A stretch of DNA of 64,000 nucleotides from Chelatococcus asaccharovorans (GTDB lineage: Bacteria > Pseudomonadota > Alphaproteobacteria > Rhizobiales > Beijerinckiaceae). Below are positions 26,944-37,701 of the stretch, in pieces. Each line of letters starts with the position of its first letter. Within the stretch, counting starts at the first letter, position 1. The stretch is from contig NZ_QJJK01000006.1 of assembly GCF_003201475.1 (NCBI RefSeq), positions 124,001 through 188,000 on the forward strand, written 5' to 3'. The translations under genes and the position numbers were made by a program. Below the pieces are notes generated by a model. It was not told the DNA's origin, searched no databases, and saw only the letters and a program-made list of their open reading frames with translations.

Positions 26944-27612
26944 CTAGTTCCGCCCCCCGGATTTTGTCTTCAAGCGTGACAACGCGGCAAAAGGTGACGG
27001 TTTGTCAACCGGCACGGAGACCTCATCATCCTCAGATGGCGCATCGTCCCCAGCCTCCACCCCAGCGGCCTTCGGAACAAATAAGGCGCCCGGCTTGCGG
27101 GGATAGGGATCAAGCCCCAGGGCAAGATACTCCGCAGCCAGTTGGCCAAGATCGATCGTCCCGTCGACGATCGCGTCGGGAGGATCGGCATCCGTCAGCC
27201 GGATCTCCGCGCTGCGGCCCTCGGGGTCCTGTCCGCGGCGGCCTTGACGAGCGCGGTTCGCCTTCCCGGCCCCGTCCCAGTCCGCATCCCCATGGTCCGC
27301 AAGCGCACGGCTCGGTCGCTCGGCCGCGAAATCCACCTCGATCGTCTCGATCACCTCGCTTGGGAAGGGTTCAAGCGTCACGACACAGATCTGCTCGACG
27401 CGGGCGCGCACCTCGCCCACCACCTTAACGCGCTTCGGCGTCCCGGAGAGCCGAAATGACGCCTCGAGGCTGTGGATGGCTGAAATATCGAAACTGCGGG
27501 CCAAGGCCGCGCATTCCTCGGGCGTCGCGCTGCGCTGTAACGCGAGTCCCTGCGGCGGAATATCGACAACGGCGCAAGGCCAATGCAAAAGATGGTCTTC
27601 TCGTGCTGCCAT
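26944..27612 (-). CDS. DUF177 (YceD-like) protein
   Basis: 222 residues. Matches the alphaproteobacterial DUF177/YceD family: RVKVVGEVRARVEQICVVTLEPFPSEVIETIEVDF in the middle and DGTIDLGQLAAEYLALGLDPYPRKPGA near the end. YceD proteins are encoded near rpmF/plsX and are linked to rRNA or L32 processing in some bacteria; the role here is not proven. A charged insertion (about 105-135) and a Ser/Asp-rich tail extend the usual length. plsX follows after about 175 bases. Confidence 0.9.
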   Translation of the reverse strand: MAAREDHLLHWPCAVVDIPPQGLALQRSATPEECAALARSFDISAIHSLEASFRLSGTPKRVKVVGEVRARVEQICVVTLEPFPSEVIETIEVDFAAERPSRALADHGDADWDGAGKANRARQGRRGQDPEGRSAEIRLTDADPPDAIVDGTIDLGQLAAEYLALGLDPYPRKPGALFVPKAAGVEAGDDAPSEDDEVSVPVDKPSPFAALSRLKTKSGGRN

Positions 27613-27729
27613 GGCAGTTTCCCTCGATCACCCCGGACCAGCGCGAATCAGCTGAGCCGGTTACCTGTGATCAATCTCATCTTTCTATCAGGATTCGCGG
27701 CCGGAGCCGCAATTCCACGCGATTGGCGC

Positions 27730-28266
27730 TCACTTCAATACCGTCCTTAGGTCGGGAAAGAGTGAGGTCGAGGAGACGATCTCCGCGAACTCCAACGCGG
27801 CCAGATGCCGCTCGACAGCTCTCATATAGAGAGCCAGCTCAATTTGCACATCCGCGCCGGGCACACCGAGGTTGCGCTCCACCGCAGCACACAACGCCAC
27901 GTTATCCTTCTCGGCCAGTGCCTCGTCATAGCTCGCCGCACGGCCGTAAAAGGCCTTGGCATAGGCCTTCATCCGTTTCGGCACGGCGAGGTCGCCGATC
28001 CCGATCTCCCGGAAGGCCCGCTCAATCTCCAGGAAAAGGCGGTCCACGAACTCCTGTGCGAGGTCCGGCGCAGGCGCCGGCAGAGCCCTCAGCCGCCGCA
28101 AAAGCAAGACAGCATGCAGGGTGAGCAACTCAAATCGGCCCTCGACGGTATCCACGACCCAACCATCGCGGTAAAGTTGTGGGGCGCGCGCAGCGGCATT
28201 CACCCGCTCGAACAGCGACGCGGCGACATCATCACGCGGTCGGGAACGAAATAACTTGAGAATCAT
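27730..28266 (-). CDS. Ubiquinol-cytochrome c chaperone (CBP3-like)
   Basis: 178 residues. LYRDGWVVDTVEGRFELLTLHAVLLLRRL and VDRLFLEIERAFREIGIGDLAVPKRMKAYAKAFYGRAASYDEAL define the CBP3/Ubiq_cyt_C_chap family, which assists assembly of cytochrome b in the bc1 complex. The ATG at 28266 (MILKLF) gives the normal N-terminus; seven codons of additional frame exist upstream. It lies between bamE (divergent) and the DUF177 gene, in conserved order. Confidence 0.9.
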   Translation of the reverse strand: MILKLFRSRPRDDVAASLFERVNAAARAPQLYRDGWVVDTVEGRFELLTLHAVLLLRRLRALPAPAPDLAQEFVDRLFLEIERAFREIGIGDLAVPKRMKAYAKAFYGRAASYDEALAEKDNVALCAAVERNLGVPGADVQIELALYMRAVERHLAALEFAEIVSSTSLFPDLRTVLK

Positions 28267-28383
28267 GACGGGCAACGCCCTCCGCATCGCCTTGCCAAAG
28301 ACATAACCGCGGGTTACGGCATCGGACTACGTTAGTGCAAGCGAGAATATGATAGCTGCAAAGACGGCATTGAAGCGACACGG

Positions 28384-28869
28384 ATGGGCCGAATGAAACT
28401 GCGCGAGACCAGACTTCTCTCACGGCGTTCGATGACGTTGGCGCTCGGCGCCACGCTGCTGACCGGCTTGGCCGCCTGCTCTGGCCGCGAGACCATTTCC
28501 CGTGGCTATGTGCTGGACGAGCGCGCCTTGGCGGAGATCAAGCCGGGAACAAGCGTCGATACGGTCCTTGCCAAGCTTGGTACCCCCTCCACGGTCTCGA
28601 CCGTCGGCAACAAGACCTTCTACTACATCAGCCAGACCCTGAAACGGACGGTGCAGTTCATCGAGCCGTCGATTGTCGACCAGCGGGTGATCGCGATCTA
28701 CTTCAATTCGGCCTTCAAGGTCGAGCGCGTCGCCAATTACGGCATCCAGGACGGCCAGATTTTCGATTTCATCTCGCGCACCACCCCTTCGAGCGGTCAG
28801 GAGCACAGCTTCCTGCGTCAGATTCTCCGGGGTGCGGGCGGCAGCAGCTTCAATCCCTTCGGCAGCTGA
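28384..28869 (+). CDS. bamE: Outer-membrane assembly lipoprotein BamE (SmpA/OmlA)
   Basis: 161 residues. A signal peptide ends in a lipobox, LTGLAAC (Cys about 33). The BamE/SmpA fold follows: RGYVLDERALAEIKPGTSVDTVLAKLGTPSTVSTVGNKTFYYISQ and VIAIYFNSAFKVERVANYG. It is a component of the outer-membrane beta-barrel assembly machine. It is divergent from the CBP3-like gene and ends at a strong terminator shared with hppA. Confidence 0.93.
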   Translation: MGRMKLRETRLLSRRSMTLALGATLLTGLAACSGRETISRGYVLDERALAEIKPGTSVDTVLAKLGTPSTVSTVGNKTFYYISQTLKRTVQFIEPSIVDQRVIAIYFNSAFKVERVANYGIQDGQIFDFISRTTPSSGQEHSFLRQILRGAGGSSFNPFGS

Positions 28870-28913
28870 CGCCCACCTGTTCCGGCGAAGGCCGTCACGA
28901 CGAACCATCCACA

Positions 28914-28950
28914 CAAAAAAGCCCCGCGATCGCTCGCGGGGCTATTTTTT
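28914..28950. terminator. Bidirectional Rho-independent terminator
   Basis: Perfect stem GCCCCGCGA/TCGCGGGGC with a TCGC loop (28921-28942), preceded by six A and followed by TATTTTTT. It separates the convergent bamE and hppA. Confidence 0.95.
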
Positions 28951-28979
28951 GGGATCCGTGATCGCTTTTGCACATTGCC

Positions 28980-31103
28980 CTAGAAGTGCGCGAGCACTGC
29001 AAGCAGCAGCAGCGCAACGATATTGGTGATCTTGATCATCGGATTGATGGCAGGCCCGGCGGTGTCCTTGTAGGGATCGCCCACGGTGTCACCGGTTACC
29101 GCCGCCTTGTGCGCGTCCGAGCCCTTGCCGCCGTGGTGGCCTTCCTCGATATATTTCTTGGCGTTGTCCCATGCCCCGCCGCCCGACGTCATCGAGATCG
29201 CGACGAAAAGTCCCGTGATGATGACGCCGAGCAGCATGGCGCCAACCGCGGCGAAAGCGTTGCTCTTGCCGGCCACCGCATAAATCACGCCATAGGCGAC
29301 GATCGGCGACAGCACCGGAAGGAGCGAAGGGATCACCATTTCGCGGATGGCCGCCTTGGTCAGCATGTCGACCGCGCGGCCGTAATCCGGCCGATCCGTC
29401 CCCTTCATGATACCCGGCCGTTCGCGGAACTGCCGGCGCACTTCCTCGACGACAGCACCGGCAGCACGGCCGACCGCGGTCATGCCCATGCCGGCGAAGA
29501 CGAAGGGCAGCAGGCCACCGAACAGGAGGCCGACGACGACATAGGGGTTCGACAGCGAGAAGTCGACCGTCACGCCAGCAAAATAAGGATAGTTGGCGCT
29601 GTTTGAGGTGAAATGCGCAAGGTCGGACGTGTAGGCCGCGAACAGCACGAGCGCGCCAAGGCCGGCCGAGCCGATCGCATAGCCCTTCGTAACGGCTTTG
29701 GTGGTGTTGCCGACGGCATCGAGCGCGTCGGTGGAAACGCGGACCTCCTTCGGCAATCCGGCCATCTCGGCGATGCCACCGGCATTGTCCGTCACCGGCC
29801 CGAAGGCATCGAGCGCCACCACGACACCCGCCAGCGCGAGCATGGCGGTGACGGCGATCGCAATGCCGAACAGGCCGGCGAAGCCATAGGTCACCAGGAT
29901 GCCGGCGATGATGATCAAGGCCGGCAGCGCCGTTGATTCAAGCGAGACCGCGAGGCCCTGGATGACGTTGGTGCCGTGCCCCGTCACCGAGGCGGAGGCG
30001 ATCGATGTCACCGGCCGATAGCCCGTGCCGGTGTAATACTCCGTCACGATCACGATCAGCGCTGTGACGACGAGACCCGCGCAGGCGCAGATGAACAGCG
30101 CACCTGACGTGAAGGTGACGCCGGTCGTCGTGGTCAGTACCGTCGAGAATCCGCCGAACACCAGCCATGTCACGATGGCGATGGCCACGATCGACAAAGC
30201 GCCGGCGCCGATGAAGCCCTTGTAGAGGGCGCCCATGATCGACTGGTTGGCGCCGAGCTTCACGAAATAGGTGCCGATGATCGATGTGACGATACAGGCC
30301 GCGCAGATGGCGAGCGGATAGATCAATACCGATTCCAGCAGCGGCCCACCGGCGAAGAAGATGGAGCCGAGCACCATCGTCGCGACCACGGTCACGGCAT
30401 AGGTCTCGAACAGATCGGCCGCCATGCCGGCACAGTCGCCGACATTGTCACCGACATTATCCGCGATGGTCGCGGGATTACGCGGGTCATCCTCGGGGAT
30501 GCCCGCCTCGACCTTGCCGACGAGGTCGCCGCCGACGTCTGCACCCTTGGTGAAGATGCCGCCGCCAAGCCGCGCGAAGATCGAGATGAGCGACGCGCCG
30601 AAGCCGAGCGCGACGAGACCGTCGATCACCAGCCGATCACCCGGCGCATGCCCCATCACCGCGACGAGCACGGTGTAGTAGATGACAACGCCGAGAAGGG
30701 CGAGGCCGGCAACCAGCATCCCGGTGACGGCGCCGGACTTGAAGGCAAGATCGAGCCCGGCCGCCAGCGAGTGCGTTGCGGCCTGGGCGGTGCGGACATT
30801 GGCCCGGACGGAAACATTCATGCCGATGAAGCCAGCGGCCGCCGACAGGACGGCACCGAGCGCGAAGCCCACGGCCACCACGATACCAAGAAACCACGCA
30901 AGCCCGATAAAGAGCACCACGCCGACGATCGCGACGGTGCTGTACTGGCGGCGCAAATAGGCCTGCGCCCCTTCCCTGATCGCTCCTGCGATCTCCTGCA
31001 TACGTGCGGTGCCGGCATCAGCCGCCATGACAACCTGGATGGTATAAACGCCGTAGACGATGGATAGAGCGCCTGCCAGCATAATGAGAAGCAATGCGGT
31101 CAT
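28980..31103 (-). CDS. hppA: K+-insensitive proton-pumping pyrophosphatase
   Basis: 707 residues with about sixteen membrane helices. It couples pyrophosphate hydrolysis to proton export across the inner membrane. Motifs: [20 protein letters not shown] with acidic pyrophosphate-binding residues, [29 protein letters not shown], and the C-terminal [22 protein letters not shown]. The subclass marker reads [10 protein letters not shown] with Lys where K+-dependent enzymes have Ala, so K+ independence is predicted. thiL lies upstream on the same strand with about 155 bases between. Confidence 0.97.
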   Translation of the reverse strand: MTALLLIMLAGALSIVYGVYTIQVVMAADAGTARMQEIAGAIREGAQAYLRRQYSTVAIVGVVLFIGLAWFLGIVVAVGFALGAVLSAAAGFIGMNVSVRANVRTAQAATHSLAAGLDLAFKSGAVTGMLVAGLALLGVVIYYTVLVAVMGHAPGDRLVIDGLVALGFGASLISIFARLGGGIFTKGADVGGDLVGKVEAGIPEDDPRNPATIADNVGDNVGDCAGMAADLFETYAVTVVATMVLGSIFFAGGPLLESVLIYPLAICAACIVTSIIGTYFVKLGANQSIMGALYKGFIGAGALSIVAIAIVTWLVFGGFSTVLTTTTGVTFTSGALFICACAGLVVTALIVIVTEYYTGTGYRPVTSIASASVTGHGTNVIQGLAVSLESTALPALIIIAGILVTYGFAGLFGIAIAVTAMLALAGVVVALDAFGPVTDNAGGIAEMAGLPKEVRVSTDALDAVGNTTKAVTKGYAIGSAGLGALVLFAAYTSDLAHFTSNSANYPYFAGVTVDFSLSNPYVVVGLLFGGLLPFVFAGMGMTAVGRAAGAVVEEVRRQFRERPGIMKGTDRPDYGRAVDMLTKAAIREMVIPSLLPVLSPIVAYGVIYAVAGKSNAFAAVGAMLLGVIITGLFVAISMTSGGGAWDNAKKYIEEGHHGGKGSDAHKAAVTGDTVGDPYKDTAGPAINPMIKITNIVALLLLAVLAHF

Positions 31104-31259
31104 GTTTCCGTCCCTTGATCGACGGGGGTCTACGCACCCTCGGATAGTGCGATCCTGTGTTCTGAACGACGGATTCCCCCAGCCATTTTGGCGGTAGCCA
31201 GTGCATCAAAATTGCGGGAACAAAGCAAACGCCATTGCAGCCGAGGCGGCGAAATCGGC

Positions 31260-32270
31260 TCAAAAATGGCTGTAGGAGCGTCGCCCGAAGGCCAAAACCG
31301 CCCCATCGCGGCAGAATGCGACCGCATCGGTGCCGTCTCGCACCTCGCCGATCACCGACAGAGCGACCCCGGCGGTCTCCGCCTCCGCCTGTAAGCGCGC
31401 CATCGCAGCCGGCGCGGCCGTCAAGAGGATCTCGTAGTCGTCGCCGCCGGTCATTGCCGTCTCGAACAGCGCGGGTTCAACGGCGATCGCGTGGCGCGCC
31501 GCGTCGGACAGGGGCACGCGATCGAGCGCCACGCGCGCCGATACGCCGGAGACGCGCATCATCTTCTCGAGGTCGCCGACGAGGCCATCGGACACATCCA
31601 TCCCCGCATGGCCCTCGATACGCAGGAGGCCCGCCAAGGCATTGCGCGGCTGCGGCACCAGGTAGCGCTGAACGAGATGCGCGCGCTCCGCCGGCGCCAA
31701 TGCCGCAATCCACGGCGCCTGCGGTTCCAACCGGAGCCGCAACCCAAGCGCCGCATCGCCGATCGTGCCCGTGACCGCGATGAGATCACCCGGCCGCGCT
31801 GCGGTCCTCGCCACCATCCGACCGGTCGGAACCTGGCCGAAGGCCGTGACCGAGAGCGTGAGGGGACCCGGTGTCTTGACCGTATCGCCGCCGAGGAGAG
31901 GACAGCCATAGGCCGCAGCGTCCTCGCCGAGCGCGCGTGCAAAAGCCGCGAGCCAGACCGCCGGCGGCGTCAGTTGGTCCGGCCATGGCGCCGGCAGGGC
32001 GAGCGTCAGGAGAAAGCCGAGCGGTGCCGCACCCTTTGCGGCGAGATCCGAGAGATTGACCCGCAGCGCCTTGCGCGCGATGGCATCGGCCGGATCGTCG
32101 GCAAAGAAATGCACGCCGGCGACCAGGGCATCGACCGTCACCACGAGATCCGCTCCGGGCGGTGCAGCCATGCACGCCGCATCATCACGCAACCCGAGCG
32201 CCCCCGGCCCCGCCAGCGGCGCGAAAAACGTCGCGATCAGATCATCTTCCGACAGGGGCGCCTTGCTCAT
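31260..32270 (-). CDS. thiL: Thiamine-monophosphate kinase
   Basis: 336 residues. Phosphorylates thiamine monophosphate to the diphosphate cofactor. It has GLRDDAACM, TVDALVAGVHF, LRVNLSDLAAKGAAPLGFLL, GGDTVKTPGPLTLSVTAFG, GMDVSDGLVGDLEKM and GGDDYEILLT. The start at 32270 has GAGG before it; twelve further codons upstream are unlikely. Usually thiL directly follows nusB in relatives; here an unrelated 23-kb stretch separates them. Confidence 0.95.
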   Translation of the reverse strand: MSKAPLSEDDLIATFFAPLAGPGALGLRDDAACMAAPPGADLVVTVDALVAGVHFFADDPADAIARKALRVNLSDLAAKGAAPLGFLLTLALPAPWPDQLTPPAVWLAAFARALGEDAAAYGCPLLGGDTVKTPGPLTLSVTAFGQVPTGRMVARTAARPGDLIAVTGTIGDAALGLRLRLEPQAPWIAALAPAERAHLVQRYLVPQPRNALAGLLRIEGHAGMDVSDGLVGDLEKMMRVSGVSARVALDRVPLSDAARHAIAVEPALFETAMTGGDDYEILLTAAPAAMARLQAEAETAGVALSVIGEVRDGTDAVAFCRDGAVLAFGRRSYSHF

Positions 32271-32486
32271 GGATGCCTCGGTCCGCCTCGCTCCACCAGG
32301 GGTCACCGCCCATCGACGTCAAGGCCATCCTGGGTCGAAGATCCAGAAGCCAAGATGCCCCATCGATACAATCAATACTCACAGGATGTGACGTCCCCGT
32401 CTCGCCCCCAACTGCGGAAACCATCCCTCGTCTTGGCGTGTCATCCAATGGAGAAGGAACACGACCTGCCGCCACGTCTGAACGGC

Positions 32487-34733
32487 TCAATCCCCGAACC
32501 GGTTGTTCTTGGGGAAGCCTTTGGGTGGCAGCCGTCCGGCCTCGGCCCGATTGCCGATCCAGTCGCGCAGGTCCTCCTCGCTGACCGTCCAGGTGCGACC
32601 TGAGGTGTCCTTCCAGGTCAGGCCGTCGGCGAGATTGAAGACCTTGCCGTCGGAAATGCCGCCATCGCGATATTTCTGCAGGCGAACCCCGCGGCCACGG
32701 GTCATCTCCGGCGCCTGCGTGATGGGGAAGACGATGAGCTTGCGGTTCTCACCGATGATCGCGACATGCGTCCCCTCGGCCTGTATCACCAGGGCAAGAC
32801 GGCCGGTCGCGTCAAGATTGAGAAGTTGCTTGCCCTTGCGGGTGTTGCCGGTGAGATCCTCGCTGCGGACCAGAAAACCCCTGCCCTCGTGCGAGGCGAC
32901 CAGGAGCTTGGTGTCCGGCTGGAAGGCAATCGCCGTCACGATATCCGCGCCATCGTCGAGATCGACCATCAGGCGGATCGGATCGCCATAGCCGCGACCG
33001 CCCGGCAGCTTCGCCGCATCCAGCGTGAAGACCTTGCCATTGGTGGCGAAGACGAGAATCTTTGCCGTCGTCTCGGTGGCGAGCGAGAGCTTGAGGCGAT
33101 CGTCGCCCTTGAACTGCAGGCCGGACAGATCCGACACCACCCCTTTGAGCGCGCGAATCCAGCCCTTCTCGGAAATCACGACCGTGATGGGCTCGCGCTC
33201 GACCATCGCCTGCGTGAGATCAATGTCGCTCGCCGCCGGCGGCGCCGCGAAGGTCGTCCGCCGCCGCCCCAGCGGCGTCTCCGGGCCGAACGTCTTGCGA
33301 ACCGCGCGGATTTCCTGCGTCACCCGCTTCCACTGCAGGGGCTCGGAGGCGAGCAGCGCCTCGATATCGGCCTTCTCTGTGGTCAGGCTATCGAGTTCGC
33401 GCTTCAGCTCCATCTCCTCGAGCCGGCGCAGGCTGCGCAGGCGCGTGTTGAGGATGGCCTCGGCCTGCACGTCAGTCAGCGTGAAGACCTTGATCAGTTC
33501 GGCCTTCGGCTCGTCCTCCTCGCGGATGATCTTGATCACCCGGTCGAGATCGAGATAGACGATCAGCAGGCCGTTGACGATCTCGAGCCGGCGCTCGATC
33601 ACCCCATGCCGGTGGCGCGAACGCCGCTGCAGGACGTCGCGGCGGTGGTCCAGCCACTCGCGCAGCACTTCGGCCAGGCCCAGCACCTTCGGCACCTGCC
33701 CGCTCGTCAGCACGTTCATGTTCAACGAAACGCGCGCATCGAGCTCGGTGAGGCGGAACAGCGACTCCATCAGCAGCGTGTCGTCCACGGTGCGCGAGCG
33801 CGGCTCGAAGACCACGCGGATATCTTCCGCCGATTCATCGCGCACATCGGCAACGAGCGGCAGCTTCTTGTCCTGAAGGAGTTCGGCGATCTTCTCGATC
33901 AGCCGCGCCTTGGCGATGCCATAGGGGATCTCCGTGACGACAGCCACCCAACCGCCGCGTCCGAGCTCTTCGCGGTGCCAGCGCGCGCGGACGCGGAAGG
34001 AGCCGCGCCCGGTGCGATAGGCTTCGGCGATACTGGCGCGGTCATCGATGATGATGCCCCCCGTCGGCAGGTCCGGCCCCTGCACGAAGGTCAGCAACTG
34101 GTCAGAGCTCGCGTCCTTATGGGTGATGAGATAGAGCGCGGCGTCGCAGATCTCCGCCGCGTTATGCGGCGGAATCGATGTCGCCATGCCGACCGCGATG
34201 CCCTGGCTGCCATTGGCCAGGAGATTGGGGAAGGCCGCCGGCAGCACGACGGGCTCGCGATTGGCTTCATCATAGGTCTCGCGGAAGTCGACGGCATCCT
34301 CGTCGATATCCTGGAGCAGGAGCCGCGCGACTTCGGTCAGACGCGCCTCGGTATAGCGCATTGCCGCCGCGCTATCCCCGTCGATATTGCCGAAATTGCC
34401 CTGACCGTCGACAAGCGGATAGCGCTGCGAGAAATCCTGGGCGAGCCGCACCAGCGCATCATAGATCGCCTGGTCACCATGGGGATGGAACTGACCCATG
34501 ACGTCACCCACGACGCGCGCCGACTTCTTGAAGGCGGCACCGGGCTCCAGCCGCAGGAGGCGCATGCCGTGCAGGATGCGGCGGTGCACGGGCTTCAGGC
34601 CGTCGCGCGCATCCGGCAAGGCACGGTGCATGATCGTGGACAAGGCATAGGCGAGGTAGCGCTCCTCGAGCGCATCCTTCAAACCGACGCTTTCGACGCC
34701 GTCATGATCCGGCGGGTCGACTGGCTTTCCCAT
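32487..34733 (-). CDS. parC: DNA topoisomerase IV subunit A
   Basis: 748 residues. The breakage-reunion subunit of the decatenating topoisomerase. The catalytic tyrosine lies in [12 protein letters not shown] (Y about 127), and the region equivalent to the quinolone pocket reads [17 protein letters not shown], with Gln at the place of E. coli Ser80 and Asp at Glu84. [20 protein letters not shown] and the C-terminal beta-pinwheel repeats ([44 protein letters not shown]) confirm ParC over GyrA. The ATG at 34733 follows an AAGGAG; sequence further upstream is repeat A copy 4, not coding. Confidence 0.96.
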   Translation of the reverse strand: MGKPVDPPDHDGVESVGLKDALEERYLAYALSTIMHRALPDARDGLKPVHRRILHGMRLLRLEPGAAFKKSARVVGDVMGQFHPHGDQAIYDALVRLAQDFSQRYPLVDGQGNFGNIDGDSAAAMRYTEARLTEVARLLLQDIDEDAVDFRETYDEANREPVVLPAAFPNLLANGSQGIAVGMATSIPPHNAAEICDAALYLITHKDASSDQLLTFVQGPDLPTGGIIIDDRASIAEAYRTGRGSFRVRARWHREELGRGGWVAVVTEIPYGIAKARLIEKIAELLQDKKLPLVADVRDESAEDIRVVFEPRSRTVDDTLLMESLFRLTELDARVSLNMNVLTSGQVPKVLGLAEVLREWLDHRRDVLQRRSRHRHGVIERRLEIVNGLLIVYLDLDRVIKIIREEDEPKAELIKVFTLTDVQAEAILNTRLRSLRRLEEMELKRELDSLTTEKADIEALLASEPLQWKRVTQEIRAVRKTFGPETPLGRRRTTFAAPPAASDIDLTQAMVEREPITVVISEKGWIRALKGVVSDLSGLQFKGDDRLKLSLATETTAKILVFATNGKVFTLDAAKLPGGRGYGDPIRLMVDLDDGADIVTAIAFQPDTKLLVASHEGRGFLVRSEDLTGNTRKGKQLLNLDATGRLALVIQAEGTHVAIIGENRKLIVFPITQAPEMTRGRGVRLQKYRDGGISDGKVFNLADGLTWKDTSGRTWTVSEEDLRDWIGNRAEAGRLPPKGFPKNNRFGD

Positions 34734-34745
34734 ACCTTGCTCCTT

Positions 34746-34852
34746 GGAGCAAATCCGACTTGGGTGGAATCGCTTGATACCATCCAAGCCGGTGAATTTG
34801 CTCGTCTATTGTTGAGCGGAGCCAATCCGCAAAAGACGGACTTGTCTAGAGC
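34746..34852 (-). repeat. Dispersed repeat family A, copy 4
   Basis: Occupies the parC leader directly upstream of its AAGGAG. It has GGAGCAAATCCG at the left and GGACTTGTCTAGAGC at the right, and the AGCGGAGCCAATCCGC core shared with the other copies. Confidence 0.88.
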
Positions 34853-34856
34853 ATGA

Positions 34857-35217
34857 ACCGCAAAAGGCGGCTTTCAGCCCTCACGACACGCTCTCCACCC
34901 GGCCGGGCACGTCTCGCCCACCCGGCTTATCCCAAGCTCCATCACGACTTGCACCGCAGTGGGCACGCCCCATGGAGAACAGGTAGCGAACAAGCCACAG
35001 CAACGCAAGCATCCCCGCAGCCCGAGCCACAGCTATCCGCCACCTGCGTCCGATTTGCGCGTGCACGCGCGCACCATCAGGCCCGACCATGGCTCCGATG
35101 GCACAACCGGCGATAGAATCGACGATTTGCGATCGCAGGACTGGCATCCCCACCTTCGATGCTCTCTAATTAGCCAGCTTCGGCACTCTTGCCTTTTTTG
35201 TAGTCGAGACAGATCCT
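34857..35217. other. Intergenic region between parC and the MFS gene
   Basis: About 360 bases with no gene I can support. It follows repeat A copy 4 and should include the promoter of the MFS gene. Reading frames here lack any recognisable domain and have composition like shadow frames. Confidence 0.4.
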
Positions 35218-36852
35218 TTGACCGAGAAAATTTCGCCGCTGGCGCCGTTCCGGCATGAGACGTTCCGTGCCATATGGACTGCGAATCTCGCGTCGAACTT
35301 TGGCTCGCTGATCCAGGGTGTCGGCGCCGCCTGGATGATGACGACCATTTCGGATTCGGCCGACATGGTCGCCCTGGTGCAGGCGTCGGCGGCCCTGCCG
35401 ATCATGCTGTTTTCGATTGCGGCCGGCGCCATCGCCGATAATTTCAACCGTCGCGACGTTATGCTCACCGCCCAGAGCCTGATGTTCATCGTCTCCATCG
35501 GGCTGGCCGTCACGACTTATCTCGGTGTCATCACGCCGTGGCTGCTCTTGACCTTCACCTTCCTGATCGGCTGCGGGACGGCCCTCAACAACCCGTCCTG
35601 GCAGGCGGCCGTCGGCGACATGGTCCCGCGCGACGATCTTCCGGCCGCCGTCGCGCTCAACAGCATGGGCTTCAACCTGACCCGCAGCGTGGGGCCGGCC
35701 ATCGGCGGCGCCATCGTGGCGGCCGGCGGTGCCGCAGCCGCCTTCACCGTCAATGCCATGAGCTATCTCGCCCTGATCGTGGTGCTGTGGCGCTGGGATC
35801 TCAAACGGCCCGCGAGCACCCTGCCGCGCGAGACCATCGGCTCCGCCATCGGCGCCGGCCTGCGCTATGTCGCGATGTCGCCGAATATCGAAAAGGTCCT
35901 GCTGCGCGCCTGCGTCTTCGGCTTCACGGTCATCTCGGTCGTCGCGTTGCTGCCGCTGGTGGCGCGCGACATCGTCCGCGGTGGCCCCCTCCTCTACGGC
36001 ATCTTTCTCGGAGCCTTCGGCGTGGGCGCGGTCGGCGGCGCGCTGATTGCGGAATGGCTGAGACAGACACTTTCGGCCGAGATCCGCATCCGCCTCGCCT
36101 TCACCGGCTTTGCCGTCTGCGCCTTCACGATCGCGCTGAGCACGGAAGCCTGGCTCACGGGAGCAGCCCTTCTCATCGGCGGCATGAGCTGGGTCACCGC
36201 CTTCTCGCTGTTCAACGTCGCCGTGCAATTGTCCACGCCGCGCTGGGTCGTTGGCCGTGCGCTGTCCCTCTATCAGACCGCGAGCTTCGGCGGCATGGCG
36301 CTGGGAAGCTGGATCTGGGGTACCGTCGCCCAGCAGTCCGGTCCCGCGACCGCGCTGATCATCGCATCCGCGCTGATGCTCGTGGGCGCCGCGCTGGGGT
36401 TGAAGCGCCTTGGCCTTCCCGAACAGACCGCGCTCAACCTCGATCCGCTCAATAGCTGGAAAGAGCCGCATCTCGCGCTTGATCTGCTGCCCCGCAGCGG
36501 ACCGATCGTCATCATCATCGAATATGTCATCAAGGACGAGAACCTGCCGGCCTTTCTGAGCGCCATGGCCGAGCGACGCCGGATCCGCCGCCGCGACGGT
36601 GCCCGCTACTGGACACTGACGCGCAGCCTGGAAAAGCCTGACATCTGGTGGGAAAGCTACCAGACGCCGACCTGGATCGATTACATCAGGCACAACCAGC
36701 GCATTACCAAGGCCGATGCTGCTGTCGGCGAGCGCCTGCGCGCCTTGCATGACGGCCCCGAGCGTCCAAAAGTTCACCGCATGATCGAGCGCTCGCCGGA
36801 ATGGCCGCCGCGCACGGCGCCGGGCAAGGAGATGATTGACCTGCACCAGTAG
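35218..36852 (+). CDS. MFS transporter fused to an ABM-like C-terminal domain
   Basis: 544 residues. Residues 1-400 form a twelve-helix MFS_3-type exporter (FRAIWTANLASNFGSLIQGVGAAWMM; ADNFNRRDVMLTAQ; LPAAVALNSMGFNLTRSVGPAIGGAIV). The last 120 residues (SGPIVIIIEYVIKDENLPAFLSAM ... DGARYWTLTRSLEKPDIWWESY) resemble the antibiotic-biosynthesis-monooxygenase fold; this combination recurs in proteobacterial MFS proteins annotated near enterobactin exporter EntS. Substrate is unknown. The start is a TTG, with GAGACAG a few bases before it, so the exact initiation site is uncertain. It converges on recO. Confidence 0.85.
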   Translation: MTEKISPLAPFRHETFRAIWTANLASNFGSLIQGVGAAWMMTTISDSADMVALVQASAALPIMLFSIAAGAIADNFNRRDVMLTAQSLMFIVSIGLAVTTYLGVITPWLLLTFTFLIGCGTALNNPSWQAAVGDMVPRDDLPAAVALNSMGFNLTRSVGPAIGGAIVAAGGAAAAFTVNAMSYLALIVVLWRWDLKRPASTLPRETIGSAIGAGLRYVAMSPNIEKVLLRACVFGFTVISVVALLPLVARDIVRGGPLLYGIFLGAFGVGAVGGALIAEWLRQTLSAEIRIRLAFTGFAVCAFTIALSTEAWLTGAALLIGGMSWVTAFSLFNVAVQLSTPRWVVGRALSLYQTASFGGMALGSWIWGTVAQQSGPATALIIASALMLVGAALGLKRLGLPEQTALNLDPLNSWKEPHLALDLLPRSGPIVIIIEYVIKDENLPAFLSAMAERRRIRRRDGARYWTLTRSLEKPDIWWESYQTPTWIDYIRHNQRITKADAAVGERLRALHDGPERPKVHRMIERSPEWPPRTAPGKEMIDLHQ

Positions 36853-36870
36853 GATGCGCCGGGCACGTCC

Positions 36871-37593
36871 TCAATCCCGGATCTGCGCGACAAACAGATC
36901 GCGGGCATCCGGCCAGGCAAGGCCGCGCGGCATGAACACATGCCGTCGCAGAAAATAGCCCGTCAGCGCGAAGCCGGCCACGACCTCGGCGCTCGTTGGA
37001 TGATCGTAGGAACGGTCGTCGCGCAGAAAGGCCGGCAAGGCGAGCAGCCGGCCGTGGAAGGGCGCACCCGCAGCGGCCGAGACGGCGCGTCCGGATTTCG
37101 GCGAGACATAGACGAGTTCGGCGGTGGCACCCGTCGCGGCGCAGGCGCCGAGATCGAGGCCGAAGCCGAGTTCGGCCAGCATGGCGAGCTCAAATCGCAC
37201 GAGCAGCGCAGGCGCAATGCTCGTATCGTCGAGATGATCGACGAGCACCCCGAGAGCCTCGAACAGTCCGGGATGCGGGTCGCGCTCCGGCAACAGGCGC
37301 AGGAGGGCGGCGGCCGACGCCAGACCATAAAGAGCAACCGACACGCCCAGAAAGCGCGCCGTGTTGAGGGTCACGGCCTCCACGGCATAGGTGCCGAGCT
37401 GTTCCTCGATACGCGCGCGCCAAACCGCATCGACGCGATTGCCAGCCTGCAGCGTGGCCTGCTGGCGGGGCGAGCGGCCACCACGGACGAGCCCGAGATG
37501 CCGTCCATGGCCCTTCGTCATCAGCTCGAGGATGACACTGCCCTCGCCGTGACGCTTCACCCCGATGATGATACCTTCATCCTGCCACTGCAT
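36871..37593 (-). CDS. recO: DNA repair protein RecO
   Basis: 240 residues. Works with RecF and RecR to load RecA on gapped DNA. The N-terminal OB fold (MQWQDEGIIIGVKRHGEGSVILELMTKGHGRHLGLVRGGRS) and the following helical part (YALEAVTL-like YAVEAVTLNTARFLG, HPGLFEALGVLVDHLDD, LVRFELAMLAELGFGLDLGACAATG) fit the family. The cysteines of the zinc-binding form are mostly missing. It is divergent from the lytic transglycosylase gene. Confidence 0.93.
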   Translation of the reverse strand: MQWQDEGIIIGVKRHGEGSVILELMTKGHGRHLGLVRGGRSPRQQATLQAGNRVDAVWRARIEEQLGTYAVEAVTLNTARFLGVSVALYGLASAAALLRLLPERDPHPGLFEALGVLVDHLDDTSIAPALLVRFELAMLAELGFGLDLGACAATGATAELVYVSPKSGRAVSAAAGAPFHGRLLALPAFLRDDRSYDHPTSAEVVAGFALTGYFLRRHVFMPRGLAWPDARDLFVAQIRD

Positions 37594-37701
37594 ATGCGGT
37601 TCGCCGATCGCGCGCCATTGTGTAAACTACAGGTTGCGGCCTACCATCGCTACTGCCGTTTGGAAACGGCATCTCTTTGGAAACAACGCGAGAGCCCTGC
37701 C

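Noticed and set aside
34734-34787. Longer ParC start (18 extra residues)
   Set aside because: The extra codons are part of dispersed repeat A copy 4, and AAGGAG lies directly before the ATG at 34733.
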